From Uloborus plumipes (lineage: Eukaryota > Arthropoda > Arachnida > Araneae > Uloboridae), in NCBI GenBank assembly GCA_038373865.1, contig JAXGGA010005612.1, forward strand, positions 1-64,000: a stretch of 64,000 bases of DNA, read 5' to 3'. Positions 46,301 to 58,812 of the stretch are shown piece by piece (the stretch's first letter is position 1; each line of letters opens with the position of its first letter). The translations under genes were made by a program, and so were the position numbers. Under the pieces are notes generated by a model. It saw nothing but the letters and a program-made list of their open reading frames with translations, searched no databases and was not told the origin of the DNA.

Positions 46301-46969
46301 GTATTAAACATTTTAACTGCAATAGAACAATTCTAAAAATACTGCGAGCAGAAACTTTAGCACCCGATGGGAATTCACTGTGACCTCCTAAAATTTGCTC
46401 CTATCCGGCAAGTTTTGTCTTACGGAAAATTTGAAGATAGTCTTGCTATTAGATAGATATGTGCGTCTGTTCATATTTCATCATTCGAGAAATTTGAACT
46501 TTCCCCCCTTGAAAAATGTCAGTTCGAAGCGCCCCCTGAACATAAGCCATCATCATCACAAGCAGACTGCGTCCGTTTCCTCGGCAATACGTTTTTTTAA
46601 TGTGTGAGTTTAAAACTTTGATGTGTGTGTGTGCTCCTGAAACCAAATTTTATTATTTGTTCCATACATATGATATTTGAAATGCATTTCTATTTGTAAT
46701 TTGGTGGAGGGGGGGGGGGGGGCAATAAACTGCTCTCGTGCTGAGGGGACACAATAACATTTGAGGGGGGGTCCCCATCACTTGGGGGAGGAAAGGCACC
46801 AGTGATTATATATATATATACACATACATGTACATGTTGAATTATAACATGTACATGTGTGTGTTTTTTTGAATTATTATTTAATTCATTCACTGATAAC
46901 TTATTTCTTTTTCAGACAGAAGAAGTGATTGAAAAGTTAAAAGGAACCCATTTGGTATCTTCATTATGA
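25382..46969 (+). CDS. HINT3: HINT3-like histidine-triad nucleotide-binding protein, 3' exons
   Basis: A HIT-family nucleotide (adenosine phosphoramidate) hydrolase. Coding exons seen: 25382-25499, 30396-30462, 46045-46171 and 46916-46969, all with AG/GT borders and matching phases (1, 2, 0). They encode [20 protein letters not shown], a short [10 protein letters not shown] helix, [17 protein letters not shown] with the histidine triad H-x-H-x-H, and a C-terminal [14 protein letters not shown] like human HINT3. The 5' exon or exons encoding the N-terminal Cys motif were not found and probably lie to the left. The 15.6-kb intron 30463-46044 contains the antisense TATDN1 gene. A poly(A) signal is at 47015-47020. 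Confidence 0.85.
25500..27108. other. HINT3 intron segment, no gene seen
   Basis: AT-rich, with A-runs near 25255 and 26045 just around it. A hAT-end-like CTCAATTTCCGGCCTGTGGGCC occurs at about 26635. No coding signal. Confidence 0.5.
27117..29408. mobile_element. Non-autonomous hAT element, 2.3 kb, perfect TSD
   Basis: The ends TAGAGATGTAAAATTTCCGG and CCGACCATTTTCATCTCTA are inverted, with TTTTTTCCGG-type subterminal repeats at both ends. They are flanked by an exact 8-bp duplication GGAGTGAC (27109-27116 and 29409-29416). No transposase frame is seen. It lies in the HINT3 intron. Confidence 0.88.
29746..29911. mobile_element. Small hAT-like MITE
   Basis: TAGTGGCATAGCCAGGA at the left and CCTGGATACACTACTG at the right are inverted. 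The flanking octamers TCTGATTT and CACTGATC match at 5 of 8 positions. It includes a poly-T/poly-G tract. Confidence 0.55.
29982..30091. mobile_element. Short pogo/Tigger-like MITE, degenerate
   Basis: CAGCCGACGCTCGTTATAAC and a degenerate right end AACGTCGACTG are flanked by TA. It is related to the remnants near 38836-38970 and 41053. Confidence 0.55.
30832..31009. mobile_element. pogo/Tigger-type MITE, 178 bp
   Basis: The inverted ends CAGTTGAGTCTTGATAACTC and GAGTTATCAAGACTCAACTG are perfect over 20 bp and flanked by TA on both sides. Confidence 0.85.
31420..39814 (-). CDS. TATDN1: TATDN1, TatD-family deoxyribonuclease (10 exons)
   Basis: A metal-dependent 3'-5' DNase of the TatD family. 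Exons in transcript order: 39814-39760, 39586-39492, 39404-39341, 38666-38520, 36887-36845, 35937-35811, 35200-35124, 34997-34927, 33957-33825 and 31528-31420. All junctions are GT-AG and phases join. The total is 921 nt, giving 306 residues plus stop, close to the human length. Recognisable blocks are [40 protein letters not shown] (metal-binding Glu), [47 protein letters not shown] (Asp ligand), RNEPANIV and the terminal [11 protein letters not shown]. The whole gene is nested antisense in a HINT3 intron. Confidence 0.93.
31931..32639. mobile_element. hAT MITE with perfect TSD GTCATGAC
   Basis: The ends CAGTGGCGTACGCAG and AATACGCCACTG are inverted. Exact 8-bp duplication at 31923-31930 and 32640-32647. 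It lies in the last TATDN1 intron. Confidence 0.88.
32699..33044. mobile_element. Old hAT (Charlie-like) MITE
   Basis: CAATGTTGCCCAACCTG at the left and CAGGTTGGGCACCACAG at the right are inverted. The octamers AACTATTC and AACTAGGC match at 6 of 8 positions. Confidence 0.7.
33175..33792. mobile_element. hAT MITE, 618 bp
   Basis: The ends CAGGGCTCGAAAAT and ATTTTTCGAGCCCTG are inverted. Subterminal GGGCATGTAAAATTT repeats occur in both arms. The flanks AAGGAATA and AAGGAACA match at 7 of 8 positions. It ends 33 bp from a TATDN1 exon. Confidence 0.82.
34483..34885. mobile_element. hAT MITE with perfect TSD GAATGAAG
   Basis: CAGGGCCTGG at the left and TCGGACCCTG at the right. Exact 8-bp duplication at 34475-34482 and 34886-34893. 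It carries a poly-G run and a GCTAGCACTGACACTG/CAGTGTCAGTGCTA hairpin. Confidence 0.8.
38836..38970. repeat. Degenerate pogo/Tigger-like MITE remnant
   Basis: Shares TAGTTATAACGAC, a CCAACTTTATC segment and TTATAGCGACCACTTGTTATAA with the MITE at 29982-30091. The ends are worn. Confidence 0.45.
39815..42149. other. HINT3 intron / upstream of TATDN1, no gene seen
   Basis: AT-rich noncoding DNA containing the presumed TATDN1 5' flank. A Tigger-like ACAGTTGCACCCATTTATAAC fragment lies at about 41051. Nothing else was recognised. Confidence 0.5.
42150..42562 (-). repeat. Dispersed repeat copy, reverse orientation
   Basis: A reverse copy of the family at 1-475. It ends in GTAAAAGGAAGT, the complement of the start of the family consensus, and shows the GGCGATATATCG-type core. 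Confidence 0.75.
42935..43681. mobile_element. Most complete copy of the CTTCCTTTTAC family, with 12-bp inverted ends
   Basis: It starts ACTTCCTTTTAC and ends GTAAAAGGAAGT (perfect 12-bp inversion), suggesting a non-autonomous DNA transposon. A (CATA)n tract lies at about 43434-43470. No target duplication was recognised. It stands next to the reverse copy at 42150-42562, so the pair is inverted. Confidence 0.65.
44081..45607. mobile_element. 1.5-kb near-perfect hairpin element (mariner-like TA target)
   Basis: Two arms of roughly 715 bp (44081 to about 44795 and about 44893 to 45607) are inverted with very few mismatches around a loop of about 100 bp. The ends CACTGCGATTCAAAAGTTTA are flanked by TA (44079-44080 and 45608-45609). 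No long coding frame. It is in the HINT3 intron about 440 bp before exon 46045. Confidence 0.9.
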
Positions 46970-47014
46970 AACCTTTGTACAAATCAGAGCCAATCCTTTT
47001 TGAAAAGAAACAAA

Positions 47015-47020
47015 AATAAA
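47015..47020 (+). terminator. HINT3 poly(A) signal
   Basis: AATAAA lies 46 nt after the HINT3 stop codon. Confidence 0.7.
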
Positions 47021-47367
47021 ACCTTTTTTGATGCTTACGAAAAAATGCGATGGTGCAACAGTTTCCCAAATAAAAAATAAAAAGAAACATTTATTCAACA
47101 TCTTTCGTTCAGTTAATTTAACCTTATTCTTGAACTTACTTACCCTTAAAAAATAATTATAGTCGATTCTCATTAATTCGTACTAGTTTAAAACAAATTA
47201 CAGTAGAGCCTCTCAATAAAAGGAGACTGAACTTCTTATTCCTTAAATAGAGGTGTCTCTTGTTCAGAGGTACATTAACTGAAGCACGCCATAAATTACA
47301 CGCAGTATAATGTCCTAATAAACGTAAACTATTTACATTTAAGATTAAATTTTAAATGTTTCATATA

Positions 47368-49276
47368 CAGGGTGAGTTCGATCGAATCTGCAATACGAAA
47401 AGGGGTGATAGAAGAGCCCAAGTGGAGTATAGAACCACCCATTAGCGGTGTCAATTCGTAACCGTAACCGAGTTATGGTATATTTAAGGAAAATTCGCAA
47501 AAAAACAAAATTATGAGAAAAAGACCAATTTCTGAAGTTTCTGTTGGGTCTACGCACAAAATAAGCACATATTTCGAAAGAGCAGAAAAAATCCTTTAAA
47601 ATGACATATTTTTCATCAGGATAGTCGCACTTTATAGCGAGTTACAAGCTTTCAAACACTGGAAACACTCAAAAATGAAATTTCATCAAACTTTTCAGTC
47701 AAAAATTTCAGAAACAACCGTATGAGCTACAACCGGTCAAATGCTTTAAAAACTTTCCCATTTCACTAGCTTTCAGATGATACAACAGAAAATCATATTG
47801 GGCTTCAAGTTCAGCAGATATTCTGGCTTTTGTTTGAAACAGTATGAAAATCGTCCTTTGTCAGAATATGGAAACCAGCAAAGAGTCAGACTTTTATGTT
47901 CTAAATTTTCTATTTCATGTAAGTGTACTGGTTTATTTATTCAAGAAAAGGAAAATTTTATAACTAAATATTAAATTGTAACACTTTATTAAGTTAATAA
48001 TCACAACAGAAGATAACAACACGTAGAAACAAAGGAAGCATTACTTTAACGCGCTTTTCACAAAGAAAAATTCAAAATTAAATGAGTTACACTAACATCT
48101 ATGAGTACATTTACATGTAAACAATCCTCAACATTTCCCAGAGCTACTGAAATTATCATCCCCCACACCGGATAGATGCCCTTGGCCTTTTAAGAGCAAA
48201 AACTACCGTCGCTCTCAATGAAATTTCATTTCTCACTTTTGCTACTGCTCCATCAAGCCAAATGCGCAAGTCCTGCAAACTGGTTGCATCTGAGCAGTAA
48301 ACTGCTTGTTTCAAGAATCTCCAAACAAAGAAGTTCACTGGCGTCAGGTCTGGTGATCTAGGTGGCCAAGGAATAGGACCCAAATGACAGGATGAATGGA
48401 CTCTATGAAATGAAATTTCATAGAGAGCGACGGTAGTTCTCGCTCTTAAAAGGCCAAGGGCATCTATCCGGTGTGGGGGATGATAATTCCAGTAGCTCTG
48501 GGAAATTTTGAGGATTGCTTACATGTAAATGTACTCATAGATGTTAGTGTAACTCATTTAATTTTGAATTTTTTTTTTTTTGTCAAAAGCGCGTTAAAGT
48601 AATGCTGCCTTTGTTTCTACGTGTTGTTATCTTCTCTTGTGATTATTAATTTAATAAAGTGTTACAATTTAATATTTAGTTATAAAATTTTCCTTTTCTT
48701 GAATAAATAAACCAGTACACTTACATGAAATAGAAAATTTAGAACATAAAAGTCTGACTCTTTGCTGGTTTCCATATTCTGACAAAGGACGATTTTCATA
48801 CTGTTTCAAACAAAAGCCAGAATATCTGCTGAACTTGAAGCCCAATATGATTTTCTGTTGTATCATCTGAAAGCTAGTGAAATGGGAAAGTTTTTGGTGC
48901 ATTTGACCGGTTGTAGCTCATACGGTTGTTTCTGAAATTTTTGACTGAAAAGTTTGATGAAATTTCATTTTTGAGTGTTTCCAGTGTTTGAAAGCTTGTA
49001 ACTCGCTATAAAGTGCGACTATCTTGATGAAAAAGATGTCATTTTAAAGGATTTTTTTCTGCTCTTTCGAAATATGTGCTTATTTTGTGCGTAGACCCAA
49101 CAGAAACTTCAGAAATTGGTCTTTTTCTCAGAATTTTGTTTTTTTGCGAATTTTCCTTAAATATACCATAACTCGGTTACGGTTACGAATTGACACCGCT
49201 AATGGGTGGTTCTATACTCCACTTGGGCTCTTCTATCACCCCTTTTCGTATTGCAGATTCGATCGAACTCACCCTG
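47368..49276. mobile_element. 1.9-kb hairpin element with transposase remnant in the loop
   Basis: The ends CAGGGTGAGTTCGATCGAAT and their complement are flanked by TA (47366-47367 and 49277-49278). Arms of about 870 bp are inverted with few mismatches. The loop, and the part of the left arm next to it, hold an IS630/mariner-type transposase fragment on -. Confidence 0.88.
48156..48383 (-). pseudogene. IS630/Tc1-mariner-like transposase C-terminal fragment
   Basis: The frame begins PIPWPPRSPDLTPVNFFVWR and continues FLKQAVYCSDATSLQDLRIW. This is the WPxxSPDLxPxDFxLW block around the last catalytic acidic residue of the arthropod IS630/mariner superfamily. Asn replaces the usual catalytic Asp after TPV, and the rest of the protein is missing. 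Confidence 0.75.
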
Positions 49277-50970
49277 TATACTAAATAAAATCTAGATTTA
49301 TTCAAATCAAAAAATATTATTTTACAAATTAAAATGTAATAAAAAATTCATTAGAATCAAAGTTTTGCAATTTATAGAAATTATTTTGAAGCAATTGGTT
49401 GCATGGATTTGCTTCACATCATGTAATTAACAATGCAATACAGCATGTGAATAATCACCAATTAAGTTTTTTTTATAAAAACTTTGTCCTGGGTACTATC
49501 TGTCGAAGCTGAACCCACATGAATAAATAGGGAGAAGGATGACTGTAAATCTCAGCAAGAAGTTTAAAGTACAGTTTCTTTTTGTATGTCAGTGTCAAGA
49601 CGAATTTGTACTAGTTAATTTTTTCACTAAAAAATAATTTGAAACTTTAATAAATTAAATATTTATCTACTTATATTAAAAACTGAGTATCTTTCTAACT
49701 ATCTTTCTTTCTTTCTATCTATCTTTCCTTCTTTCTAACTATCTATGTCCTGCTTCTTTCCCCTGAACGCCAATGAACTGAAAGTCGAACCAGGTACGAT
49801 AGATAGGTAAATTTTTCAGGCTCCATTAGTTATAATTTATATTATTATACGATTTTAATTAACAAAGATATCAATAAGTAGTCAAATTTAAAGCGATTAG
49901 GCCTGAATGATTAAATACGAAATCCATTGTTGCAAAACGTGGTTGCTATGAAACAGTAATAAACAATGACTAACATTGAGTACTATTTTGACATCGCAAA
50001 CGTGCTTCCACACCTGAAAATCCAACCAAATCCTCATCGACAACACCTCACATCTAGCGGACGCTCACGTACGTTAGCAGAGTGTAGTAAATGAGAGCAC
50101 TATCTAAAACTTCAGTGGCGCGTTAAGATCCACTGCCCTAATCAGGGAAATGTGAATCGTATTCAACTGGGACCAGCAAAACTGTTCCTTAATTAGAGAG
50201 TCCTTAACTAGAGGAGTACTACTGTATTTCTAACAAACAAAATTTTTATACCCGTCTATTTGTATTTAGCCATAACACTATTTTCGTTTTTTTTTTTTGG
50301 ACAAGACAGACTATGTTAAAGACGAATTAATTTTGAAGGCTTCTTTGAGTTTGTTTTAACGAGATTCGACTGTATTAAAAATGTTTTCTTTTAACTATTT
50401 TTTTAGCATAATTTATGAGTATACGTTTATAAACTATGCTAAACAAAGTTGTTATATCATTTTAAAGCTTAGTATGTAATGTATCACTTTGGAAATCATC
50501 AATAAATATTGTTTTAAAAATGAAGAAAATCACAGCATTTTGTCTATGGTTTTGTGAAAACAATTATTAGATACAGACATTGCGATTTCCCCAATAATTA
50601 AAAGACTATTACCTCCGTTAACACATCCCATGTTGTTGGATTTTTGAAGGCAATGATTTTTTTTTCTTTAGCAGCGAAACTAAAACTACAAATACTTACC
50701 TCCTTAAAAAATTTAAGAACCTCACTTTATATTATGAATTTAATTCACTACTGTAATCTTCACGAAACCGGTTTGCAAAAAGAAATTTGCAGGCTTCAAA
50801 ATTAGGAGTTCTGAAATTTAACTTAGTGGAAGTAAAACTATTTACTATAACAGTAGGTTGTGATTTCATTACACAATTTGAAGAACCTAGAGGTTTACCC
50901 CTTTTGGTTTGTTGAGATGTCTACTGGAACTCTTAACTATTCGTTATAAAAGGAGATTAAAAACATATAA
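49277..50970. other. Intergenic DNA with a (TTTC/TATC)n microsatellite
   Basis: A CTTTCTTTCTATCTATC-type tract lies at about 49688-49745, next to a sequence resembling the retro/Helentron-like end family (GAACTGAAAGTCGAACCAGG). No gene seen. Confidence 0.5.
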
Positions 50971-51537
50971 CAGGGTTGTCACTCAATTCTGGGGGAAAAA
51001 TTCCATGTGTTTTCCCTGCATGAATATGCAGTATTACGAACGAGCGAACACTGATATTCTATATGAACATTAATATCCTGGCACAGAAAAAACATAGGGA
51101 GGCAAAGCAGAATTCATTAAAACTGAAATCATAATAACGGATTGATGACTAATCTCATACTCTAATTAAATTAGCATAAGCTTTAAAATGCATTTCAAAC
51201 TAAGTAATAAATATTTTTTGCCTATATAATACACAATTAAATATTTACTTATAAATAAATAAACTTAGCAAAAAAAAACTGTGAAGTAAAATTACTATTT
51301 ATTTTATTTATTATTATTAGTTTATTTATTTGTGCATAATTTATTAATTGGTAGTTTACATATTTTAGAATTCATTTTGGCAACTTGAACTTTTGGAAAA
51401 AAGTAAAATTCCTTGCACTTTCCAAATTTTTGAAGGAACTTTCAAAATTCCCTGGATTTTCCCTGTTTTTCTGTTGATTTTTCAATTCCCTGTATTTTCC
51501 CTGTTTTTTCAGGTTTCCATGTGGCGTGGCAACCCTG
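50971..51537. mobile_element. hAT-like MITE
   Basis: The ends CAGGGTTGTCACTCAATTCT and GGCGTGGCAACCCTG are inverted. TTCCCTG-rich segments lie inside both arms. It is flanked by TATAA on both sides; an 8-bp duplication is not clear. Confidence 0.65.
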
Positions 51538-54473
51538 TATAAATCATTTTGAAATAATTGAAACTGGTCTGCACGTTAGACTCCCCAATGGTAGGGGGGG
51601 AGTCCGAACTCCACTAACTGTCAGTCACATATACGGTTGAGATCATCAACTCTCCACCTCGGGATGAAAAACATTCCAGACAAAATGCCATTTCGTCCAT
51701 TTTTAGCAGTGAAATAAAAGTTCACACTAAAAACGCAGAAATTAAGAATAATGGAAAAAAAAAAAATACTGCAGTGGAACTCCGATTTTACGCTTTTTGT
51801 TAGAGCAATAATAAAAAAAGTACGCAGTAGGGAAAACTTAAAAGTCGGGGTCGATTATCAAAGCATGTGGTTTAAATTTGAAAGTTATCCAATGAACTGG
51901 TGAAAAATGTTATCTTTACTTTATTTTGTTTTGAGATACAATTTCCTTCATAGCATAAAAACAAAATTTTAAAGTTTCATTCATGCTTGGCATTCGCAAA
52001 AAAAAGTGTTTTTATGATTTGAATTGCTTAATCAGTTCTAGTTGTGAGCAATTGAGCATAACCTCTATAATTTCTTCTTTGCCTTCATTGTTTTATTACT
52101 ATCATCGGAAGCAAGTATTAAATCCTATGTTGTGAGAATCCGTGATGAGATGGAATACATGTGACACAGATTTCTGGGAGAATTTCAAGAAGAGTCCTTT
52201 TATTTCTCAGTTGCTCAGAAGGAAGCAGACTGGACTGGACGATCAGAGGAAACCCATTTATGTAGGACCTTAAGACAGAATAAAAGCTATATGCGGGAAG
52301 AATTTCCCGAAAATTAGTTTAACCCCCTTAAATGAACACGAACAAACTTCAATAACGATATAATTTCTGACAACCATTTAGAGATAATTCCCTATAGCCT
52401 GACTATTAAATAAAGGCTACAGTAAAAGTGAGCTTACATAAAAAGCGACGAGCGAAAACAACGACGACTCAATCTCAAAATTTACGATTCCATTAAAATT
52501 AGTGCTCGTCTGCTCGTTTTACAAAAAAATGAGTGTAATAAGGCAACAATAATTAGATAGAAACGCTAACTGAGTTATTTGGAATGCAAACAACAGCTGA
52601 CAAAACTAGCAGTAATAAAATGGAAGCTTAAAAAAAATTACGGTAGCAAAGACTCTTTAAAAAATCAAAATAAAATAATAATAGTTATATATAAAAAATA
52701 AATCAATCAACTTTTCTTACAAAATATGTCTATTACACATTTCTGATCGCAGAATATATTTATTATATTTTATTTTCCTAATTGTTAAACGCTTATTTTC
52801 AAAAAAACAAGTGTGGTAAAACGTTTTTGGTTTTATTTTGAAAAGTAGGGGTAAACTTACTAATTTTCAATTTTTGTAACCTACAAAAACAAAACTAGCT
52901 TTTATGGATTTAAATAGCTTCTTCACTAAAATATGTCGCTGTTTCTTTACAATTGATTGCAAACCAGCCGGTTTTGATAATATTTTAGGTGAAATAGTCG
53001 CTGTAGTCTCCTTTGCACCAAAATAGTAGCTTGAGTTGATTTTAATCACCAGTGACAACAGTCATTCTAAGACAGCTTTTTTACTCTATGTACAATGTCA
53101 TAACTCACCATGAAAAAGGTTACCATATTCCAAAATGAGGACGAATCCATTCACTCCATTCAGTTACCTGTTTCAAGATATGAACATAAAGCACATCACA
53201 GAAAAAAATTAAAATTTTTACCTTTATAATCTTTAAAAATACACTGAAGTTGAAAAAGTAAATTAAAACATTCATGCATTTTGAACTAATATTTAGATAC
53301 TTATCTGTTAGCTGGGCCGCGTAAAACCGCTAAATAATGTAGAATTCCGGCAAATTTCTTACAGCCATATTTGTTTACCGTTGAGCGTACTTTTGTTCCG
53401 TTGAGAGATTTGTCATTTGCTCTGCTTTGCAACATTAGCAGTTTTTTATTTTTCGCCTGTGCCCGGCTAACAGTTAAGTACTATTATTTATTTCAACCCA
53501 CAGTGTCTACATTGCCTTTATAGGATAGATAGATATGGCATGACTTCCCTATTAAAATCTAACTGAAAGTTAAAAATTGGTTCTTAATTACGACCATTAG
53601 CGCAGCGAGCATCTATGGGAAAGGGGGCCTTTACATGTATATAAAATACAATGTCACCTCTGGCAATGTTAATAAAGTTTTAGGAATTAACCTCCAATTC
53701 CTAAAGCTGGAGGCAGAAATTTTCAAATAGAAGGCGGCGTATTGCATGTCTCTGCCTTAGCCCTGGCTTAGGGGCAGTAACTTAATACCTGTAGCTCTGC
53801 CTTAAATTTACAAGTTGTACGGTACCACAGTGCGGTCTCTCGCTGGTGTTCTAAGTTTACATTAGCTACCAGTTTTTTGGCTCTCTTTGCTTCCATAAGA
53901 GGATGTCTGCCTCCAGTTCGGTTACTTCCTATTCCAGACTGATGAGTGCCAATAAGCACGAAACTGCAGTCGATGGATGGAATAACCGAGTTGGCGGTGT
54001 ATTATAAAAAAGGATGTCTTAAAATTTACTCAAAATTTTAATTAAATACATTAAGTTGGGGAGTAACAAAGGGTAAAACATCTTTGCTGGCAAAAAATAT
54101 TATTTTAAATTTTTAAGTCAATAATTGTTGTTACTTAATTAATTTTTAATTTATTCAAAGGTTTTCTTACCAAAAAGATTTGCGAATGCTGATCAATATT
54201 ATTCGATTCAGCAGGAATCCTTAACATTGTTCCTGTCAGGAAATATTCAGTTCTGGGGTTTCGATTCATATAAATGAAATATTTGATAATCCGTTATCCA
54301 ATTAAGCAGGGGAGGATAGTACTACCCCGCACTCGATGTATTTACTACTTTGTCAAATATGCTCCAACATGATTGAAATTTTCATGTACCGTACCAAAAA
54401 AGCTTTGAGCGCACATGTTATATGCAGAGAAGCAATGAAAATAAATCAAAATAGTTTAAATTAAATTGAAATC
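51538..54473. other. Intergenic DNA, no gene seen
   Basis: AT-rich with short open frames only. None shows a recognisable domain or splice-supported coding signal. Confidence 0.5.
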
Positions 54474-55280
54474 TATATACATAAAAGACTACTTTTGAAA
54501 ACGTATGTCCGGGGTAATCTTCCAAACTACTGAACCGATTTTAACCATTTTTTCACCGTAGATAGCTACAGTAACAAGGAGCAGGATAAGCTATAATTTA
54601 TTTCTAAAAAGCTTAGTTTAAAAAAGTTATTATGGAAAACAGTTAATTTTATGTCATTTCCCCATTAAATGATTAAATTTTCAACCCATTGTTGCAAAAA
54701 TTTGGTGCCATGCAGCAACAATATTGATTGTAATCATATTGAAAATTTTGAACCAAGGCTTCTCTGGAGTAAGTATGGAATTTATTGCCTTCTAAGGATT
54801 TTTGTATTTATCTGAGCCAACAATCGCTAACGGGTGAAATAAAAAAAAAATTGATTTTGGCAATAGTTAGAGAATAGAAAGTGTTTATAGTCAAAAAAAT
54901 TTCTAAATTAGGTACATAAGATGTTTTCACCTCACCAATGTTGTCACGAGGATAGAAACTAATAATGGGATTTATTTAACGAGCAATAGTTGGAAATGGT
55001 TAATTTCAGTACGATTGATACTGTAAATATATATTTATTTCAATATACCAAGCTTATAACATTTCCTATTTACTCAAACATTATTTGTAGCTTGCTATTT
55101 TTTTTTAGCTTACATTATTTTTTTTATAGTTTATCCATAACATAGCCATTGTTTACAGAAGTAGCCATTGTGTTTATAGATATGCACTTTAGTGTTAAGT
55201 AATTTATGAATGAGTTTCACTAAACCACCCTACACCCACAGAAACCCAGGCAGGGCCAGGTACCCGGCTAGTTTTGAAAT
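54474..55280. repeat. Dispersed repeat with ACCGATTTTAACC / GTACCCGGCTAGT ends
   Basis: It starts with CTATATACATAAAAGACTAC and a CTGAACCGATTTTAACCATT stretch and ends with GGCAGGGCCAGGTACCCGGC. This resembles the ends of a widespread invertebrate dispersed element (same style as 21210-22803, opposite sense). Class not resolved. Confidence 0.5.
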
Positions 55281-55320
55281 AAGAGGAATGTACAATATTT
55301 TGTTTTTTATTAGACAATTT

Positions 55321-57088
<1,768 letters not shown>

Positions 57089-57197
57089 CTAGAACCATTG
57101 AACGGTAACTCCTCCTACTTTCTCCATGAAGCTTAGCATGTTGTAAATTCCCCAAACTCCCGTCAAGCTGGTGCCAGTGGAGCTGAAGTCATAGACG
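57089..57197 (-). CDS. Probable terminal coding exon of an unidentified gene
   Basis: On - a pyrimidine-rich TTTTTTGTAG acceptor is followed by 109 nt that stay open from phase 1 to a TAG stop. The peptide is VYDFSSTGTSLTGVW, then IYNMLSFMEKVGG and VTVQWF. It is markedly richer in G and C and has more protein-like codon use than its surroundings; the other strand is full of stops. I do not recognise the protein and found no upstream exon. It may be the last exon of a gene whose body lies to the right, or a pseudo-exon. Confidence 0.4.
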
Positions 57198-58227
57198 CTA
57201 CAAAAAAGTTAGTAATATTTTCTTTGGTTTTGTATTTCTATTTTTGAAGTTGTGTAAAAAACTTGTTACTGTTTCAATGCTGTACTTGTGGAATAATATT
57301 AAACTGTGCACACATATTCCAATTGATCAATTAAGTGCTCTTCAATACATCCGACTGACTCAATTTATAAAAATAAAAAAGGCGAGGCGAACAATATTCC
57401 CCTTGTTTTAGAAGCGTAGTTAATTATTCTTAATTATATTGAAAAATAATTTTTTCTTTAACTTTCATTCATGTTATGGAATCAACTTAAGTTATATTTG
57501 TATGTAAAGAGACCTTGATTTCTTAACAGTAGGTAATTCTTTTTTCATCTGTTTATTGTATGGTGAATTTTGATTAGTGGTTTATCACTTATAAAATCTC
57601 GACGCGGTTTTACTCGAGTTGTTTTGTTGTGAAAGTGAAGAAGTTTAAATGTGTGGCTTAATAACTTGATGATTATTTGCCCTGACTAATAGGGATTTCC
57701 GAATGTAATGCAACATATTGCGCAATCCCACTGAATGCTATGGGACAAGCGTTTAAGTTCAATTTAGTTTCTAATTAAAAACTAGTTCACTGAAAAATAG
57801 CAATGTGGTCATTTTTATGTTTTGTTTATATCTGGAGGATCGAGATCATATCGATAAATAAAAATATGATCATTAAAATCGGAAATTTGGATTTTTATTT
57901 TGCTGTTTTAAATAGTTTTTTAAAACACAATGTTGAAAAGAAATTCAGAGTTAGTTTCCTGCATTTGCTTATGAACATGTATTAGCCAACTAAATGCTAC
58001 AATTAAATCTTTCGTAATATGCAGAATGCATATTTTTTGTTTGTGGAGGAAAGTAGCCTATTTTGATTTTTAATGCAGTAATCATTCATTGTATAGCAGT
58101 CAATTAATCCAGGTCATAAAAAACAAGGATTCAATTAACATAGAAATTAATCACATATGCCTCTAAAAAAAGATTAGTTTATCATCTTATTAAGACGATT
58201 TCCATCATGAAAATAAAATAAATCAGC
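57198..58227. other. Noncoding DNA, no gene seen
   Basis: AT-rich. It might be an intron of the unidentified minus-strand gene ending at 57089. Confidence 0.4.
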
Positions 58228-58231
58228 TTAA

Positions 58232-58812
58232 CCCTTTAAGCAGTTTGTCCGTACAGTGTACATGCTACTCGAAATTGGCCTCATCTGGTTTGCCCGTACG
58301 GCGTACGGGCATCGATATTTTCTGATTTCCTTTCCTGGTTTGCCCGAATTTTTCATTATTGAAAGAGACAGTTTAGTAGTATTATTTTTTAACAGATGGT
58401 GTGGCTTGTCCATGTAAATGAAATGCTTTTCATCCGAGTTTTTCTATGTAGCGGGAAAGCAGGAACTTTTTGTTCTACTGTATGCTGTGCTTGTGAATCT
58501 TGTGGAACTTATGGATGGAATATACGACGAAAATACTGTTTTGTTACATGATGAACTATATCCTGAGAGAAAGTTTTGCATAATTTGTAAACCATTCTTT
58601 ACTGCATGCAGAATGTACTTGAAAAAAGTAAACACTTAGGGACCAAAATTGTAAAATAGAAAGTGTTGTAAAAGCATTAAAAACAAAAAAAAAAAAAATT
58701 AAAAAATTCTTAATTATATTATTATTCTGTTAAGTGTGGTACTTAACTATATGCAAAAAAAAAATGCCTTTTTTGGAAGCATTTCAGGTAAAATAATTGA
58801 CTGCTTAAAGGG
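58232..58812. mobile_element. piggyBac-like MITE with TTAA duplication
   Basis: The ends CCCTTTAAGCAG and CTGCTTAAAGGG are perfectly inverted and flanked by TTAA on both sides (58228-58231 and 58813-58816). It contains the palindrome GCCCGTACGGCGTACGGGC near 58292. A 73-residue open frame inside (58418-58639) is not recognised. Confidence 0.85.

Noticed and set aside
58418..58639. 73-codon frame inside the piggyBac-like MITE as a gene
   Set aside because: It has no recognised motif and sits in a short non-autonomous element, so chance is likely.
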